From assembly GCA_008704415.1 (NCBI GenBank), contig VXIS01000326.1:1-54162 (forward strand): a stretch of DNA of 54,162 nt, written 5' to 3'. This DNA is from Sphaerosporella brunnea (taxonomy: Eukaryota; Ascomycota; Pezizomycetes; Pezizales; Pyronemataceae). A program made the position numbers and the translations under genes. This document shows, one piece after another, positions 9,717-20,277 of the stretch (position 1 is the stretch's first letter; every line of letters begins with the position of its first letter). The notes under the pieces are model-generated. The model searched no databases. It was not told where the DNA came from and worked only from the letters and a program-made list of their open reading frames with translations.

Positions 9717-12679
9717 TTTTTTTTTTTTTTTGTTTGCCGTTTTGCTGTTGTTGCTGTTGCGGTTGAGATGTGGGGTTGGCGGATGGTGGAGGGCGGCTTA
9801 TGAAAGGCCTGCTTTGCGGGGAAGTGAGCGCAGGTATGCGCAACCAACGTGTGTGTGGCTGCAGGTGTGGCTGCAGGTGTGGCTGGGCAGGCTGACGTGC
9901 AGCTGCAACCAGTGTGAAACATGGAGTAAGCCGGGGGAAAGCCCGTCAAGAAGGGGTTTCCTAACAGCTGGTGTGGGTGCATCCGACTTTTGGGTGTTCC
10001 CGAAAATAGGGTCGCCACGGGCATGAGGATTCTGGAGCGATCACTCTTCCAGGAAGGGGATGGATCGGCAGATTTGGTGTCATGAGATCTCACGCATGCA
10101 TCCATCATCATCTTCTTCTTGGCGTAGGCTTTCGGTGCATAACTGTCACTCGTGAAACACGCGATGTCGATGTCACTCGACGTGTGCCACAATAGTACAT
10201 GTCACGTCAGTCAGTATTACCACAAAAACCAGGCTCTTTGGGTGTGCACCGTGTTTTGAGGGGAGGGTTATGTAAGGCAGCACTTCGAATGTCAGTTATG
10301 TAAGGATGGTCAAAACAGAACGCATAGTGTGAGGTAACCCCTATTCCCTAAAAACCATTATGAACACTATAGGCTGCTAACCTACCCCAGAAATGCTATG
10401 AGAGCGCAGGTGCCAGGAGTGCTAGCCAAGATGGCACATCATGTGAGACACCGGCTTTGCTGTGGCGTACGTACAGCCACCATGAACACGGTTGTGCGGG
10501 GTCAGTTGAGTCCTTCCCGGCCCGCACACACAGACCCTTTTCCCTTTTTTCCCTACGAGTGGAGGTGTTTGAGCTTAACGGAGGGCAGCAGCATCGTCAA
10601 TGGCTGAGGGTAGGAGCTCGGCCATATTGCAAGCGATACTGACGGCGGGCAACAGGGCATGCTTAGCAGCGCTCCCGTTCACGCCATGGGGAGCGGTATC
10701 ATGATTTACAGGGGCCGGCCCCGGGTCCCAGAGTCCCCGGCCGGTACCTTGAGAAAAACCGTCCGCTGTGTCAAGGGAATATGGCTTAGACCCGGCTCGA
10801 TGATTTCCTTTAGAGTTCTCGGCCGGGGGCCTCGTGTTTTCCCCGACCCGGATCGTGTTGCATATCAACAGACCTTGGGGTCAGGGGACTCGAAGAAAGG
10901 CCAAATGAAATACTGGAATCTTCTGATGGAAGCCGATGAGAGGATTGTTCCAACTCAGAAAGCATGCAAATCCGTTTAGTATTGGCGTCGAGGTTGAAAA
11001 GCAGAGGGGGGGAGGGCTACCCCCAAGTATCCAACATAATCGGCCCAAATTGGACTATCACTGGATACTAGCTATACCCGGATTCTATCATCAAAAGCCG
11101 ATGGTCTATAATTCTTTTGTTGCCCACCAGGGGGATTTTTGTCGCCCACTCACTCTCTTTCCTAGGATTCCAACTATGTGAGACTAGGCACCCCCGGGCC
11201 CGAACCGTCCTTATAGAAGGAGTCGACTGTAATGGAAATAGCGTTGGGGGCAATGAGATTTCGGAAGTTCTGAGCTCCCCGGTGCGTAGATTACTTAAGG
11301 AAATGGTGAAGCTTAGCACGAGTATTCCTTCATAATGACCAGCGTTTAGAACCAAAACATGCAATTACAGCAAGTAGCTAGAACTTATTTGACAGATAAA
11401 CGATTGAGCTTAATTGAGGTGCAAACCAATCGGATTGAGAAAAAGTCTCGCCCTCCCGCATTTTTTGATTCCAAATGCTGCCCTGAGTATCTTCTGGGGG
11501 TAATTCTGAGTCCCCTCCGACACACTGAAGAGAAGGCTTCGAACTCAATAGAGAGTGTAATTCAGCCTGAGGTACTCAAACAATCAAGCCGGCGGCGCGC
11601 GGCTCCTTCGGGAGGGAGATGAGGCAGATGTTCAGACTCGGATCACCTGCCTTTTGCCCCCAACGATACACAGCACCGAACAGGAGGGGTTTCGTGTGTT
11701 TTAGCCCGACTGTGCCGCGTAAATCTTTATGCGTGGTCGTGCAACGGGAGAATTCCTTGCCAAAAAAGTCGAAAGCCAGACATAAACACACCGTTGCAAC
11801 AGCAAATAGGTATGGGCGTCGTTGCCCAACCGTTCGACACCCATCAGAACAGAACGGCCAATCCCCTCGTCATCGTCCTCCTGCGAGATCAAACCGATGT
11901 CTATACTCTATATCAGTCTATCAGAAATATCCTGGTCGGTGACAACTACTCCCGTCAGACACCGACACCAGTTCTGGTATCTCGCACTCATCAGCCTAGG
12001 GTCCTGGCCGAGAACCCGTTCTTGGACCGGATCGGAGGAGAGCGATCGTGGGGTTCCCTCCGCCTGCGGGATTGATTGCGGGGAAGTGATTGCAGATGTG
12101 CAGGTATGGCGGTGCAGATATCACCAGCCACCAAGCTGTGGCTGGAACACAAACTGCGGATGAAACTTCCACTTTCGGCGGGGTTCGGCTAACGGTGCCG
12201 CTAACCCCACGCCAAGACACCCGTCAAACACGTTTTTTTGAGCCGCAATGCAACGCGAACAACGTGTCTTTAAATTTGTTGTCGTTTTTGCGCCGGCAGG
12301 GCAGGCGGACGCTTATTGCATTTGCGGGGGAGCATCAGTACGAGTATCTAGTTACAGAGCAGATCAACCGACGTGTAACTTGTAAGGGGAAACGGCGTCG
12401 AGTCCGGTTGGTGGCTTTGCAGCTCTTCATTTCGGGCACGGTTGGAACGGAAAAGTTGAAGGGTTTTGGTTATGTCCACCATCCATCCATCCATCCTCGT
12501 CTCGTTTCTTCTCGTCTCTTCTTCATATCCGCTATTCTTCGCTGGTTGAAGATTTCGCATGTTCACCCCGGATCGACGCATGATATGACAAGCAATTCCT
12601 CGTCTATTTAGCATTTTTTTTCCTTTTGTGTTTGTGTGGTAGATTCGGCCTCCTCGATTCTCGAAGAGGTGCACGCAAA
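9717..12679. other. Intergenic region upstream of the tubby-like gene
   Basis: No gene recognised. A 16-base T run lies at 9716-9731, and a TGTGGCTGCAGG unit is repeated about 2.5 times near 9857-9892. The part from 10,600 to 11,700 has a different texture from its flanks, with GGCCGG- and CCCCGG-rich patches between AT-balanced segments. I considered an organellar insert but found no identifiable organelle gene. The last 60 bases before the next gene end in a pyrimidine-rich tract and TAG, which looks like the 3' end of a 5'UTR intron. A (CATC)n run sits at about 12,480. Confidence 0.4.
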
Positions 12680-13657
12680 ATGCAACTTCTCGGAACCAAC
12701 ACGCCCGCGTCGACCCCGCCAACCACCACCTCCACCGCCGCCTCAACCTCACGCGTACTCTCCGCCTTCAACCCGACCAAGACCTACCACATCCCCTCTC
12801 ACGGCGGACTGCTTCCGACCGCCAACCCGTTTGAAATCGTCAACCTCACGCCGCTGCTGAAGTACCGCGTGCCGGCGAAGGATCCGTACTCGGACCGAAA
12901 GCAGTTCAAGCGGGAGGTACGCGCGATCCTTCGGGCGCAGGGGGAGGGGAGAGGGGGTAGTAAGGGAAAAGGCAAGGGAAAAGCGAAGGAGAAGGCGCAG
13001 GAGGAGGAGGAGGAGGTCGGCGGATTATTATCATCCCCTTCGTCGTCGGAGTATGGTTCCCCGCCTTCGTCGTCGCCTTCCACATCGCCGTTTCTCCCCT
13101 CCCCCGGAATCCGCCCTTCGCCGTTCGCGCCGACGATGACGCTGCAGTACCCGGCTGAGCCGTTACCCACCGCCTACACGCTGCGCAAAAATGCCTCAAT
13201 CTACACCCTCACCGACGGCGAGACGGCCACAGCGGCGCGCTGGAGCGTGCCCTGGGGTCTCTGGAAGCCGATACTAATCACGCTCTCCTGCCCCTCCTCC
13301 TCCGAAACCGTCGGGTTGCACACCCACGACTTCGATCCGCGCAGCCAAACGTTTTCGCACCGCCACAGCACGTACCGCTGGCGCTTCGCAAACCACCGCG
13401 AACTCGTGCTCGAAAAATCCGCAAAGGGCATCCCCAAATATGTCGTCGCCGTCTTCTACCTCTCCGTCTCCGCCCAGTTTTTTCCCGACGAGATCACGAT
13501 GTGGGCTCAGGCGGTCGGGAAGAGGGGCGTCGGCAAAACGGAAGGCACCCTGCTGCTGGATGAGAGGGGCGTTGACAGAGTGCTTGGTGTGGTTACGTTG
13601 CTGGTTGCGTTGAAGAGGGAGAGACAGCGGTGGGCTGTGCTTGGGGGGACGGTTTAG
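12680..13657 (+). CDS. Tubby C-terminal-like (LURP-one-type) domain protein, probable
   Basis: Single-exon frame of 325 residues with strong C/G third-position bias. The start at 12680 was chosen over an in-frame ATG at 12626 because the intervening bases look like a pyrimidine tract and TAG acceptor of a leader intron. The N-terminus is Thr/Ser-rich; residues 90-145 are a Gly/Lys-rich then Glu-rich then Ser/Pro-rich linker. The domain appears to run from about 150 to 320: short beta-type segments, then TYRWRF near 231, ELVLEKSAKG at 241, a VAVFY strand at 256, and a final LLLDERGVDRVLGVVTLLVA followed by a basic end. That order (YRWR, LVL, VAxF, final hydrophobic helix, RRxRW-like end) is what I know from ascomycete proteins of the tubby-like C-terminal fold, whose members may bind phospholipid. 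Function here is inferred at fold level only. The gene looks intact. Confidence 0.6.
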   Translation: MQLLGTNTPASTPPTTTSTAASTSRVLSAFNPTKTYHIPSHGGLLPTANPFEIVNLTPLLKYRVPAKDPYSDRKQFKREVRAILRAQGEGRGGSKGKGKGKAKEKAQEEEEEVGGLLSSPSSSEYGSPPSSSPSTSPFLPSPGIRPSPFAPTMTLQYPAEPLPTAYTLRKNASIYTLTDGETATAARWSVPWGLWKPILITLSCPSSSETVGLHTHDFDPRSQTFSHRHSTYRWRFANHRELVLEKSAKGIPKYVVAVFYLSVSAQFFPDEITMWAQAVGKRGVGKTEGTLLLDERGVDRVLGVVTLLVALKRERQRWAVLGGTV

Positions 13658-14963
13658 GGGTGGTGGTTGGGGATCGGGCGGTAGAAGTATTCAGAAGCAG
13701 GATGAAAAAGGATTTTGGTTTGGCATTTTTGGCGTTGTTTTTTGGGTTGGGGGGGCTGTGAGGGATATTTGATACCTCCCTTTAGCAGGTTTTTACATAA
13801 TTTTGGAGCCGGCCGGTAATAATGGAACAAATGGAACAAGACGTAATGTTCTTGTAGATGTAGGATAGGATAGAATAGAATAGTAATTGATCCGAGAAAG
13901 AGAGGATTTTGTGCTGACCGAAACAACTGGAAAATGCCTCCCTCCCTCCGCCCTGAGCTGTCAAGTTGTCACTATGTCGGGTCTCGGTAGAAGCAAAAAA
14001 AAAAAAAAAGATCATCTGATGTAGAACCTTCTATGTAGGCGTCGTGGTGTTAACAGCCAACCCGGTGTGGTTCACATGAATCGACAAAACTCGATTCAGT
14101 GGAACCGGCTTTGTTTGATCCTCGCGGCATCGCCAGATCCGATCGGATCCAATACAAAGCATCTCCAGCCCAGTTCGCAATTGTGCGTCTTCGGGAGTCA
14201 AGGCCCGGGAGGCTGTCGGAGTGTCTTTGAGGGAAGTCGACCAGACCAGCGAGGGAGGGAAAGGTGGAGAGCCGAGACGAGTGAGTCATTGTGAGTGATT
14301 CACTGTTGGAGATGGCTTCGCTAAGGGTCGCTAGAGACCACGAACAGGAATCGGGATTCAAGAAGCAGAAGTGGAAGACCTGTAGAAGAGGGGAGAGAAA
14401 CGTCGGAAACAAGCACGACGCAAAAGCCGCCGACCAACTGCGCTCATGAAATCCACCACGTCAAAGGCGCCAGTTGGGGGTTCGGATAGAAGGTGAGTAG
14501 TTGCTGGTGTGGGTGGGTGGGTCTGTAACCGTAGGCTCGGAAGCAGATCAGCGATGTCAATGTATTTATGATTATGAGCAAGGCAAGGACTATTTGGACA
14601 TGCTGGCGATGTGGGTCGGACGACGGATTTTGCTGTTGTTGCGTGGATAGCTTCGCTTTGTTCGTTTTGGCGTTGGGAGTCAGTAATTACGCCGCAAACC
14701 GATGGATGCTGATACAGGATGACCGAGAACTGGTGTCGAGAGATGCAACAGTCCATCATCGTCAATCACTCGGCCCATGGATGATTCACTGGAAACAGAG
14801 AGTCTGAGTGCGCTGCCCATGCTTGTCGACTTGGAAGCTCCATGATTGAACGTGCATCTACTCTAGCTGCTACCCGTGTCCCCACTCGTCCTCAAAGGGT
14901 AAATGCTCCGAAACTCCAACAAGATACAATTATGAAGCTGTGAAAGAACATACAGAAAACGCA
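13658..14963. other. Spacer between the tubby-like gene and the first hAT element
   Basis: Holds the 3' flank of the tubby-like gene, including a GATAG/AATAG pentamer run near 13,862-13,885 and a 15-base A run near 13,996-14,010. I see no supported gene in 14,050-14,950; the open frames there have no codon bias or domain. Confidence 0.4.
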
Positions 14964-15808
14964 GTAGTGATGGACACGAGCCGGCTCGAATCAATCCTCC
15001 AAGGCCATCTCGAGCTGGCTCGGCTCGTGGAGGTGGAGGCTCGGGCTCGCGTCCGAGCCTTGGGTGTCAGCTCGAGCCAGCTCGAGCTGTTCTGCTTTAC
15101 CACATAATTGTAATAGTACTCAACATATCTAGGAATATAAACTGACTACAATTCCTCGGCATCCGCATCATTGGCACTATCTAGTAGTGATTCCTGATGG
15201 GTATCGGGAACCGGAACCTCATCGCCACTGTCGATCTCTCCTGCATCCTCCTTGCTTAACCGTTCACGTTCCCACTGCTCCACATCATCCTGCCCCAACC
15301 AGCTTTTAAGCAACAAGCAAGCGCTACTTGAGGTTTCTAAGAGCCTGTTTCGCTTTCTGGTGATAAGATCTCCAGGTTGGGAGAAAAGACTCTCAGCCAG
15401 GATACTTGTGGTATAGAGGGATATTAGCAGGCATTCAGTGAGTATACCCCAGTTCCCTGATAGCGTTTTAAAATAAGCAGCACGCTCATCCGGGGGCAGT
15501 GCATCCGAAGATTTGTCTGCCATACCTGCACGAAGTTGGTAGTTATGGGTAGGTGGGTAGTATTGGGTTGCGTGACGGGAACAAGCGACCCGAAGTTTGT
15601 ATATGATTATCTGTTTTCATTGTATAACACTCGCCCCGCCCCATCAGAACCCCCAATCACCGATCATGGTGAAAACTCGAGCTGGCTCGAGCCGATCCTC
15701 CACCCTCAGCTCGAGCCAGCTCGGCTCGTAGAGGACGAAGGCTCGGCTCGGCTCGGCTCGGCAGCTCGAGCTTCTGGCTCGAGCTGGCTCGGCTCGTGTC
15801 CATCACCA
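14964..15808. mobile_element. Small hAT-type transposon with 8-bp target duplication
   Basis: The left end (14965) reads TAGTGATGGACACGAGCCG and the right end, read inward from 15808, TGGTGATGGACACGAGCCG, matching at all but one position. The element is flanked by AAAACGCA at 14956-14963 and again at 15809-15816, an exact 8-bp duplication as expected for hAT. The left boundary is uncertain by one base. Both subterminal regions (14980-15085 and 15675-15795) are packed with CTCGAG/GCTCGG motifs in both orientations, the usual transposase-binding layout of hAT elements. Only the C-terminal part of a transposase remains inside, so the copy is non-autonomous. Confidence 0.8.
15146..15523 (-). pseudogene. 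hAT transposase C-terminal dimerisation fragment
   Basis: A 125-codon minus-strand frame inside the small hAT element. It contains the hallmark of the hAT dimerisation domain: an Ala-Glu-x-x-Phe-Ser segment (ILAESLFSQPGDLI), then RNRLLETSSSACLLLKSWL and an acidic tail. In intact transposases this part holds the last acidic catalytic residue and the dimer interface, but here the rest of the RNase-H-like core is missing. The ATG at its start is internal to the family, so it is a remnant rather than a small gene. It runs toward the left terminus, as expected for the transposase 3' end. Confidence 0.8.
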
Positions 15809-15816
15809 AAAACGCA

Positions 15817-17510
15817 GTGCCGTTGGGTGCTGCAGAGCCTTGAAGAGCTGCATCCGGCAGCAATTGACCGGGACGGGCATGTAACATAAGCACACACCTA
15901 TCACTTCACGTGACTCCCTGCCAACCACGCAGCCTTGAGCGGCTCCCTGATAAAATCAGCGGTAAAACGAGAGCACCGGCCAGGTGGGCTGTCGTCTTCA
16001 TCGTCGCCTATGCGAAGAAGAGCTCTGGCGTTGGATCCGCAGCGCAGCACGTTCGTGTTCCGGGTGCCAGTGGAACACGGGAATTTGACGGTTGTATCTT
16101 CGGGCTTCTTGGCCCTACAGCGGTTTCCAAAGCCCCTGAAAAGGTTGTTCAACAGCCCGGTAACCTTAATGGTAGCGGCAGCGACGGAGAGTCAGAATGT
16201 TGGTATTGTTGCGGATGTCGCAGGAGGATGTTGTCGAAGAGGCGGAGGGGTCTGAGCGAGGAATTATATAGGCTCTGTATTGGTGGTGCCACTGCGGTTG
16301 GAGAGGCCAAGGTGGATTGGAGCGGGCATTGATCCTGAATTTCAGACTGATCGGGACCAAACGAGCCGATAAACAAGCACCGTTGGTGGTAATAGCTGCA
16401 ACAACGCCACCTTGGGAAAAAAGTATTAACGAATCCTCTTGTGGGGCTCCTCAATGCTGGGAGCCCAGGAACTGGCGATAGCTCTAAACCCCTTTGAACT
16501 ACATTTTCCGGTTGTTCAGTGCTTCCTAACTGTTCTGTGCCGTTAGTTAGTTGGTGTTGTTGCTTGACTGGGGCTTCTCGGTAGTTTTTACTTTACCAGG
16601 CGAGAGCACTCGCTGTGGTACCTGTGGTACCGCTGTGGTACCGCTACCTCGGGATCCGATGTTGTGGAATAAATCCTTTTTGGGGAAAAACAACCCAGCG
16701 AAGGGCGATGCTTCTGGCTTCACTGTCAGTCACTCGGTTCTCACCCATCTAACTTGACTGCGTGGGGGATGAGATATGAGTTCTTAGTTGTTCCCTCAAA
16801 CAGCATTTGTCAATATTCATGCGGCCATTCTGGGTTCCTGAAATATTCGAGTCCGTGGCGAATCGGGTCAGGGTCAACTGTAATCCGGCTTGTTGTCCGC
16901 ATGACCTGTGGCTGATCTAGACGCTCCCGTCTGCCGCCTCATTGAGGCCACTCACTGGTCAACAGTGGCTACCCTACCAAAGCGGGAAGGAACATCATGG
17001 GAGATAGATAAGCAAGAATAAGATCACGGTCGGCTGTCGGCTATCGGGCGCGGGAAAGGTTGGATCGGCAGCCAAACCTCTGCGCTGACACAGGCACAGC
17101 GAGCAACGGCAGCCGCTGCGGCGGAGTGCTGCTAAGCCCGCCGCGTAGCATCGAATCTCGTGGGGCTTGGGCACGGTCGGGTATCTGGGCGGACGCGGCA
17201 GTCTGTGGTTGTCGGTGGCTCCAGCGCCTGGTTTATGGAGATACTCGCACATTTCTGTGCCTCCTCAGAAAAAAAAAAGGGCACAAGACGCGCTTCCATC
17301 GTGTAGCGTTGGACCTTGGCAATCTCGGTCGCGCAATGAGCGGGGGAAAAAGAAGTGGCAACTTCTACTCCACCACCAGCGGGAATCTAGCATGCGGCCT
17401 GGTGCGCTTGCTTTCTTACACTGTGTGGATGGCCTTTGTCGTCCCTGTGTGCGACGGCTGCTCCGCTGCACTCTTCCTAGACGGCGCGGGGGAAGAGTAC
17501 TCAGCTCCGT
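15817..17510. other. Gene-poor DNA between the hAT element and the (AAAAC)n retroposon
   Basis: No supported gene. A plus-strand frame at 15,910-16,332 has a small Cys/Arg cluster (about 16,195-16,250) but a second open frame overlaps it and neither has a recognisable domain. A CTGTGGTACC-type repeat occurs three times at about 16,612-16,645. GC-rich sequence at 17,040-17,500 is open in several phases without coding bias. Confidence 0.35.
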
Positions 17511-17525
17511 AAAACGCCTGCTATC

Positions 17526-17759
17526 TCCCCATTGGGGGGCTGATACCACTGACTTGGGGTGTGTTTAATGGTGCGATTTGCTTTTATGTATTTCTTTTGT
17601 GTGGGGAGCCCCAACAGACGGGTAAGACCGTGGGGACAGGATACCAGGTTTCTTTTGTCCGTCATAGGCCTTTGGCCTCACTCCGATTCGCAAGATAGGA
17701 GGCACTTGGGCTAGCGTCCTCGTGAACGTTGTATGATTTAAAACAAAACAAAACAAAAC
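17526..17759 (+). mobile_element. Short retroposon (SINE or 5'-truncated LINE) with (AAAAC)n tail
   Basis: AAAACGCCTGCTATC occurs at 17511-17525 and again at 17760-17774, an exact 15-bp direct repeat. The 234 bases between end in a pure AAAAC repeat (about 17,740-17,759). A long variable-length target duplication plus a simple A-rich tail is the signature of target-primed reverse transcription. No clear tRNA-type A and B boxes were found at the left end, so whether this is a SINE or the 3' stub of a LINE is open. Confidence 0.7.
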
Positions 17760-18139
17760 AAAACGCCTGCTATCCTACTCTACAGTTTCTGCAGGATACC
17801 AAGGCGGGTCACATCGTGGCAGTGGCGCCGGGAGTCGATTAGGTGGCGCAGGGGCAGGGAGGTTGGCCCATCGGCCGTGGCAGCATTTGTGGATTGTGCT
17901 GTCACGCCTGAGATGACATCAACAACGCAGAAGACAAGATTTTGGCTAGTGATGGACTCAATCCGAGCCGAGCCGAGCCATGAGGAAGGCTCGAGCCAGC
18001 TCGGCTTGTTAGAAGATGGGCTCGTCAAGCCGAGCCGAGCCTGAAAAGCTCGAGCTTTGGCTCGAGCTGCCATACAATTTATGATGTACGAGCCGGTAAA
18101 TAAGAGGTTGCACACAGTGACATTAGAGACGTCGCTATA

Positions 18140-18176
18140 CTAGTACGAGTAAACACCCGTGTGGTGACCACACGGG
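18140..18176 (-). other. Helitron 3'-terminal hairpin and CTRR end
   Basis: Bases 18156-18176 form a near-perfect palindrome (CCCGTGTGG, short loop, CCACACGGG). After a 12-nt spacer on the minus strand comes CTAG at 18143-18140 and the host T at 18139. Position, stem length and spacer all fit the rolling-circle termination signal. Confidence 0.75.
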
Positions 18177-18291
18177 GTGGAGTCATTAGTACAGCACCAC
18201 TTAGTGTAAAGTCATGTGCGGCGCAGTTGCCAAAAAAAAGCTATGAGCTGCCGTACAAATGACGGTTTCTGGCGTCAGTACAGTTACTCTG

Positions 18292-19088
18292 TCACTTGCT
18301 GAACTTCGGACTCCTCATTGGAGAGTTAGACAGCTTTTCTTCTAAGAAGTGAAGTGCCTTGCATACGGAGCATTCATAAATGAGTCCGGATAGTGCATGA
18401 CGCGATGGTAGATTCTCTGCTAGCAACCACTGTCGAGCTGTCGGTAGTGCCAGGACTAACTTGTGCATCCTGCTTGGGTGCTGCAGATTCCGTTCCCCAT
18501 TCATCTAAACCTCACCATTAGCCTTTAAATTTCCACCCTGCATGGTGATTAAGAGCCAGCTACTAACCGGTTCATCTTCCGCTGCATTTGCAGTCCATCG
18601 GGCAGTGCGGGCTCTACAACCATCACAGAGTTTGTACCGCACTCCAGGCCGCCGGACAGAAAATTCTGCAACGGCAAGCCCAGAGCGATTGCAGTTTCTG
18701 CAGTGGGCAGTTTCATCCACAGACTGACTCGGAGGGAGTGCAGTATGCTTCCAATGTTGATTCATGGCCAATGCATCATCTCTGACATCTCTCACATCGT
18801 GTTCTTCAAATAGTGGCTTCCGAACCTTGTCATGTTCCAACTCTCCGGCGTTGCCTGGGCTGCTGTTCAACTTCCATCTAAAAAACACCATTAGCCTTTA
18901 TATTTCGAAAGTGAGAGCCAGCCACTGACCGGCTCATGTTGAGCTGCATTTGCAGTCCTGCGGGAAACACGTGCTCTGCAACCATTACACATTTTATAGC
19001 GTTTTCCCGGTTTCCAGAAGGAGAACTCTTCAATTGGAAGTTCTGATTGGCGACAGGTTCTGCAGAGCGCCGTGTCATTTTCTTCCAT
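18292..19088 (-). pseudogene. Helitron protein N-terminus with two zinc-binding modules, truncated
   Basis: Three exons are visible: 18930-19088, 18568-18877 and 18292-18504. Introns 18878-18929 (GTCAGT...TTTTAG) and 18505-18567 (GTTAGT...TTTAG) have good borders. Exons 1 and 2 each carry the same module, CRxC-x(9)-EFS-x(n)-YKxCxGCRAR, a pair of CxxC knuckles, followed by TANAA and ending E-P at the intron. They are clearly a tandem duplication including the start of the intron. Exon 3 ends ECSVCKALHFLEEK...RSPKFSK then stop. That CxxC-AxHFxEE pattern is what precedes the Rep domain in Helitron proteins. Joining exon 1 to exon 2 leaves the phase one base out, so there is also a frameshift or an unrecognised border. 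The Rep and helicase domains are absent. Confidence 0.7.
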
Positions 19089-19198
19089 ATCGAATGTTTT
19101 TTGGTGTGGTGAAAGGAGTCAGATGCGACGTGTGCACTGCGATGGAAAAGGTGGTTGCGAGGGAGAAGGTGATTGCAAAGTAGTCAACGGAGGAGGTA

Positions 19199-20275
19199 CT
19201 CGTGCCAAGGTGACTAACGTCACCCCTGGTTGCTCGCAGGCTCGCTTCTTAGGGGCACTCCTATGGAGTGCCAGCCAGTCCAACAATAGTCACTAAGTCC
19301 AACGATAGAAATTTTCGACCACCACCACCACCATCACGACCAAACCATGCAGCAAGCCGAGTCCTATAAGTCTGTTGAGACCCGAATCCAAGCTGCAATT
19401 GAGGTTCTTCGGAAGAGAAAGAGAGAGAAGTAGTCAACATCGCCGCTGCAGCTCGCGAGTTCAACCTTCCAGAACAACGATTTCGAGCTCGATGGAAGGG
19501 TTGACCAGCCAAAAGTGATCTGCCCGGACCGAATAAGAAGCTGACAGAGGCCCAAGAACTTGCTGTCTGCATGTATCTTGATCGATTTGATGCTATCAGT
19601 TCCAGTCTGTTTACAACGAAGTCTGTCACCTGAAGGAACGACACCAAGTCTGAAGCATAGACTTAAGACTGCACTGACTGGAGGGCTGGCGCAAGCACAC
19701 GCTGGTGCTGAAGCAGCTGCAGAGATTAAGGCGACCAAAGAAGCAGAAGAGATTCGGCGCAAGCAATCCAAGCGTACGCATCTTCAGCGTGGCGGAGGTG
19801 CGCGACATGGTGGTGCGGAGGGATGAGGATGAGGCGAAAAAGGCACGAGAAGCACTGGAGCGTGCGCAGACTGCCATCAAGAGAGCTGCAAGAGCAGAGA
19901 GAAAACAATTTCTTGATGCTGTGAAGGAGAGTAGAAAGAAGATTCTGGCATCTTCTTCTTCTCGGAAGAAGCTCATGAAGGCATTGTTTTTGGAGGTTCG
20001 GAAGGAAGGAAGGAAACGGGCGAAGCGTAGCAAGCAGGGCAAGACTGAACGCATGTAATTCTATATTCTATATTCTATGTGTTTCCATGTAATTCTGAGA
20101 TGCATAAGACTATGCCTGCTGCATGGTTTGGTCGTGATGGTGGTGCTGGTGGTGGTCGAAAAATTCTATCGTTGGACTTAGTGACTATTGTTGGACTGGC
20201 TGGCACTCCATAGGAGTGCCCCTAAGAAGCGAGCCTGCGAGCAACCAGGGGTGACGTTAGTCACCTTGGCACGAG
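19199..20275 (+). mobile_element. Internally deleted pogo/Fot1-like transposon with long terminal inverted repeats
   Basis: Starts CTCGTGCCAAGG and ends with its inverse, flanked by TA on both sides (19197-19198 and 20276-20277), the expected target duplication for the Tc1/mariner/pogo superfamily. The terminal repeats match almost perfectly from 19199 to 19354 and 20275 back to 20117, about 156-159 bp, differing by small indels in a (CCA)n stretch. At 1077 bp it is too short for a full transposase of about 500-600 residues. It is inserted within the Helitron, which lies within the hAT-ended element. Confidence 0.8.
19347..20058 (+). pseudogene. pogo/Fot1-type transposase remnant (N-terminal HTH piece fused to C-terminal tail)
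   Basis: The ATG at 19347 opens a frame with TRIQAAIEVL, typical of the psq/pogo-type helix-turn-helix start, and stops at 19433. One base out of phase the homology continues (VVNIAAAAREFNLPEQ, then KLTEAQELAVCMYLDR) with a TGA and another stop. From about 19,630 the sequence jumps to a Lys/Arg/Glu-rich coiled-coil tail ending at 20058. The DDE catalytic core is missing, so a large internal deletion joined the two ends. One stop fits a CGA-to-TGA change. The copy cannot make transposase. Confidence 0.75.
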
Positions 20276-20277
20276 TA

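Larger units (their letters stand above)
18140..19197 (-). mobile_element. Truncated Helitron, 3' end and N-terminal coding exons
   Basis: On the minus strand the terminus reads CTAG followed by a T (18139), the canonical CTRR-T end of Helitrons. Twelve bases before it is a palindromic hairpin (18156-18176). Upstream are coding exons of a Helitron-like N-terminus. Coding sequence stops where the Rep/helicase part should begin, so the element is internally deleted. The 5' terminus (TC) was not located; the pogo/Fot1-like element is inserted just upstream of the first exon, and the true 5' end probably lies beyond it, in 20,280-20,640. Confidence 0.7.

Noticed and set aside
10600..11700. Possible organelle-derived insert
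   Set aside because: The base composition changes, but no mitochondrial gene, intron-encoded nuclease or rRNA could be recognised.
14700..14790. Ninth copy of the array block
   Set aside because: A TCAATCACTCGGCCCATGG string resembles part of the block but the rest does not align and the context differs.
15910..16332. Cys-rich plus-strand frame
   Set aside because: The cysteines cluster in one short basic stretch without zinc-finger spacing, and a second frame overlaps it.
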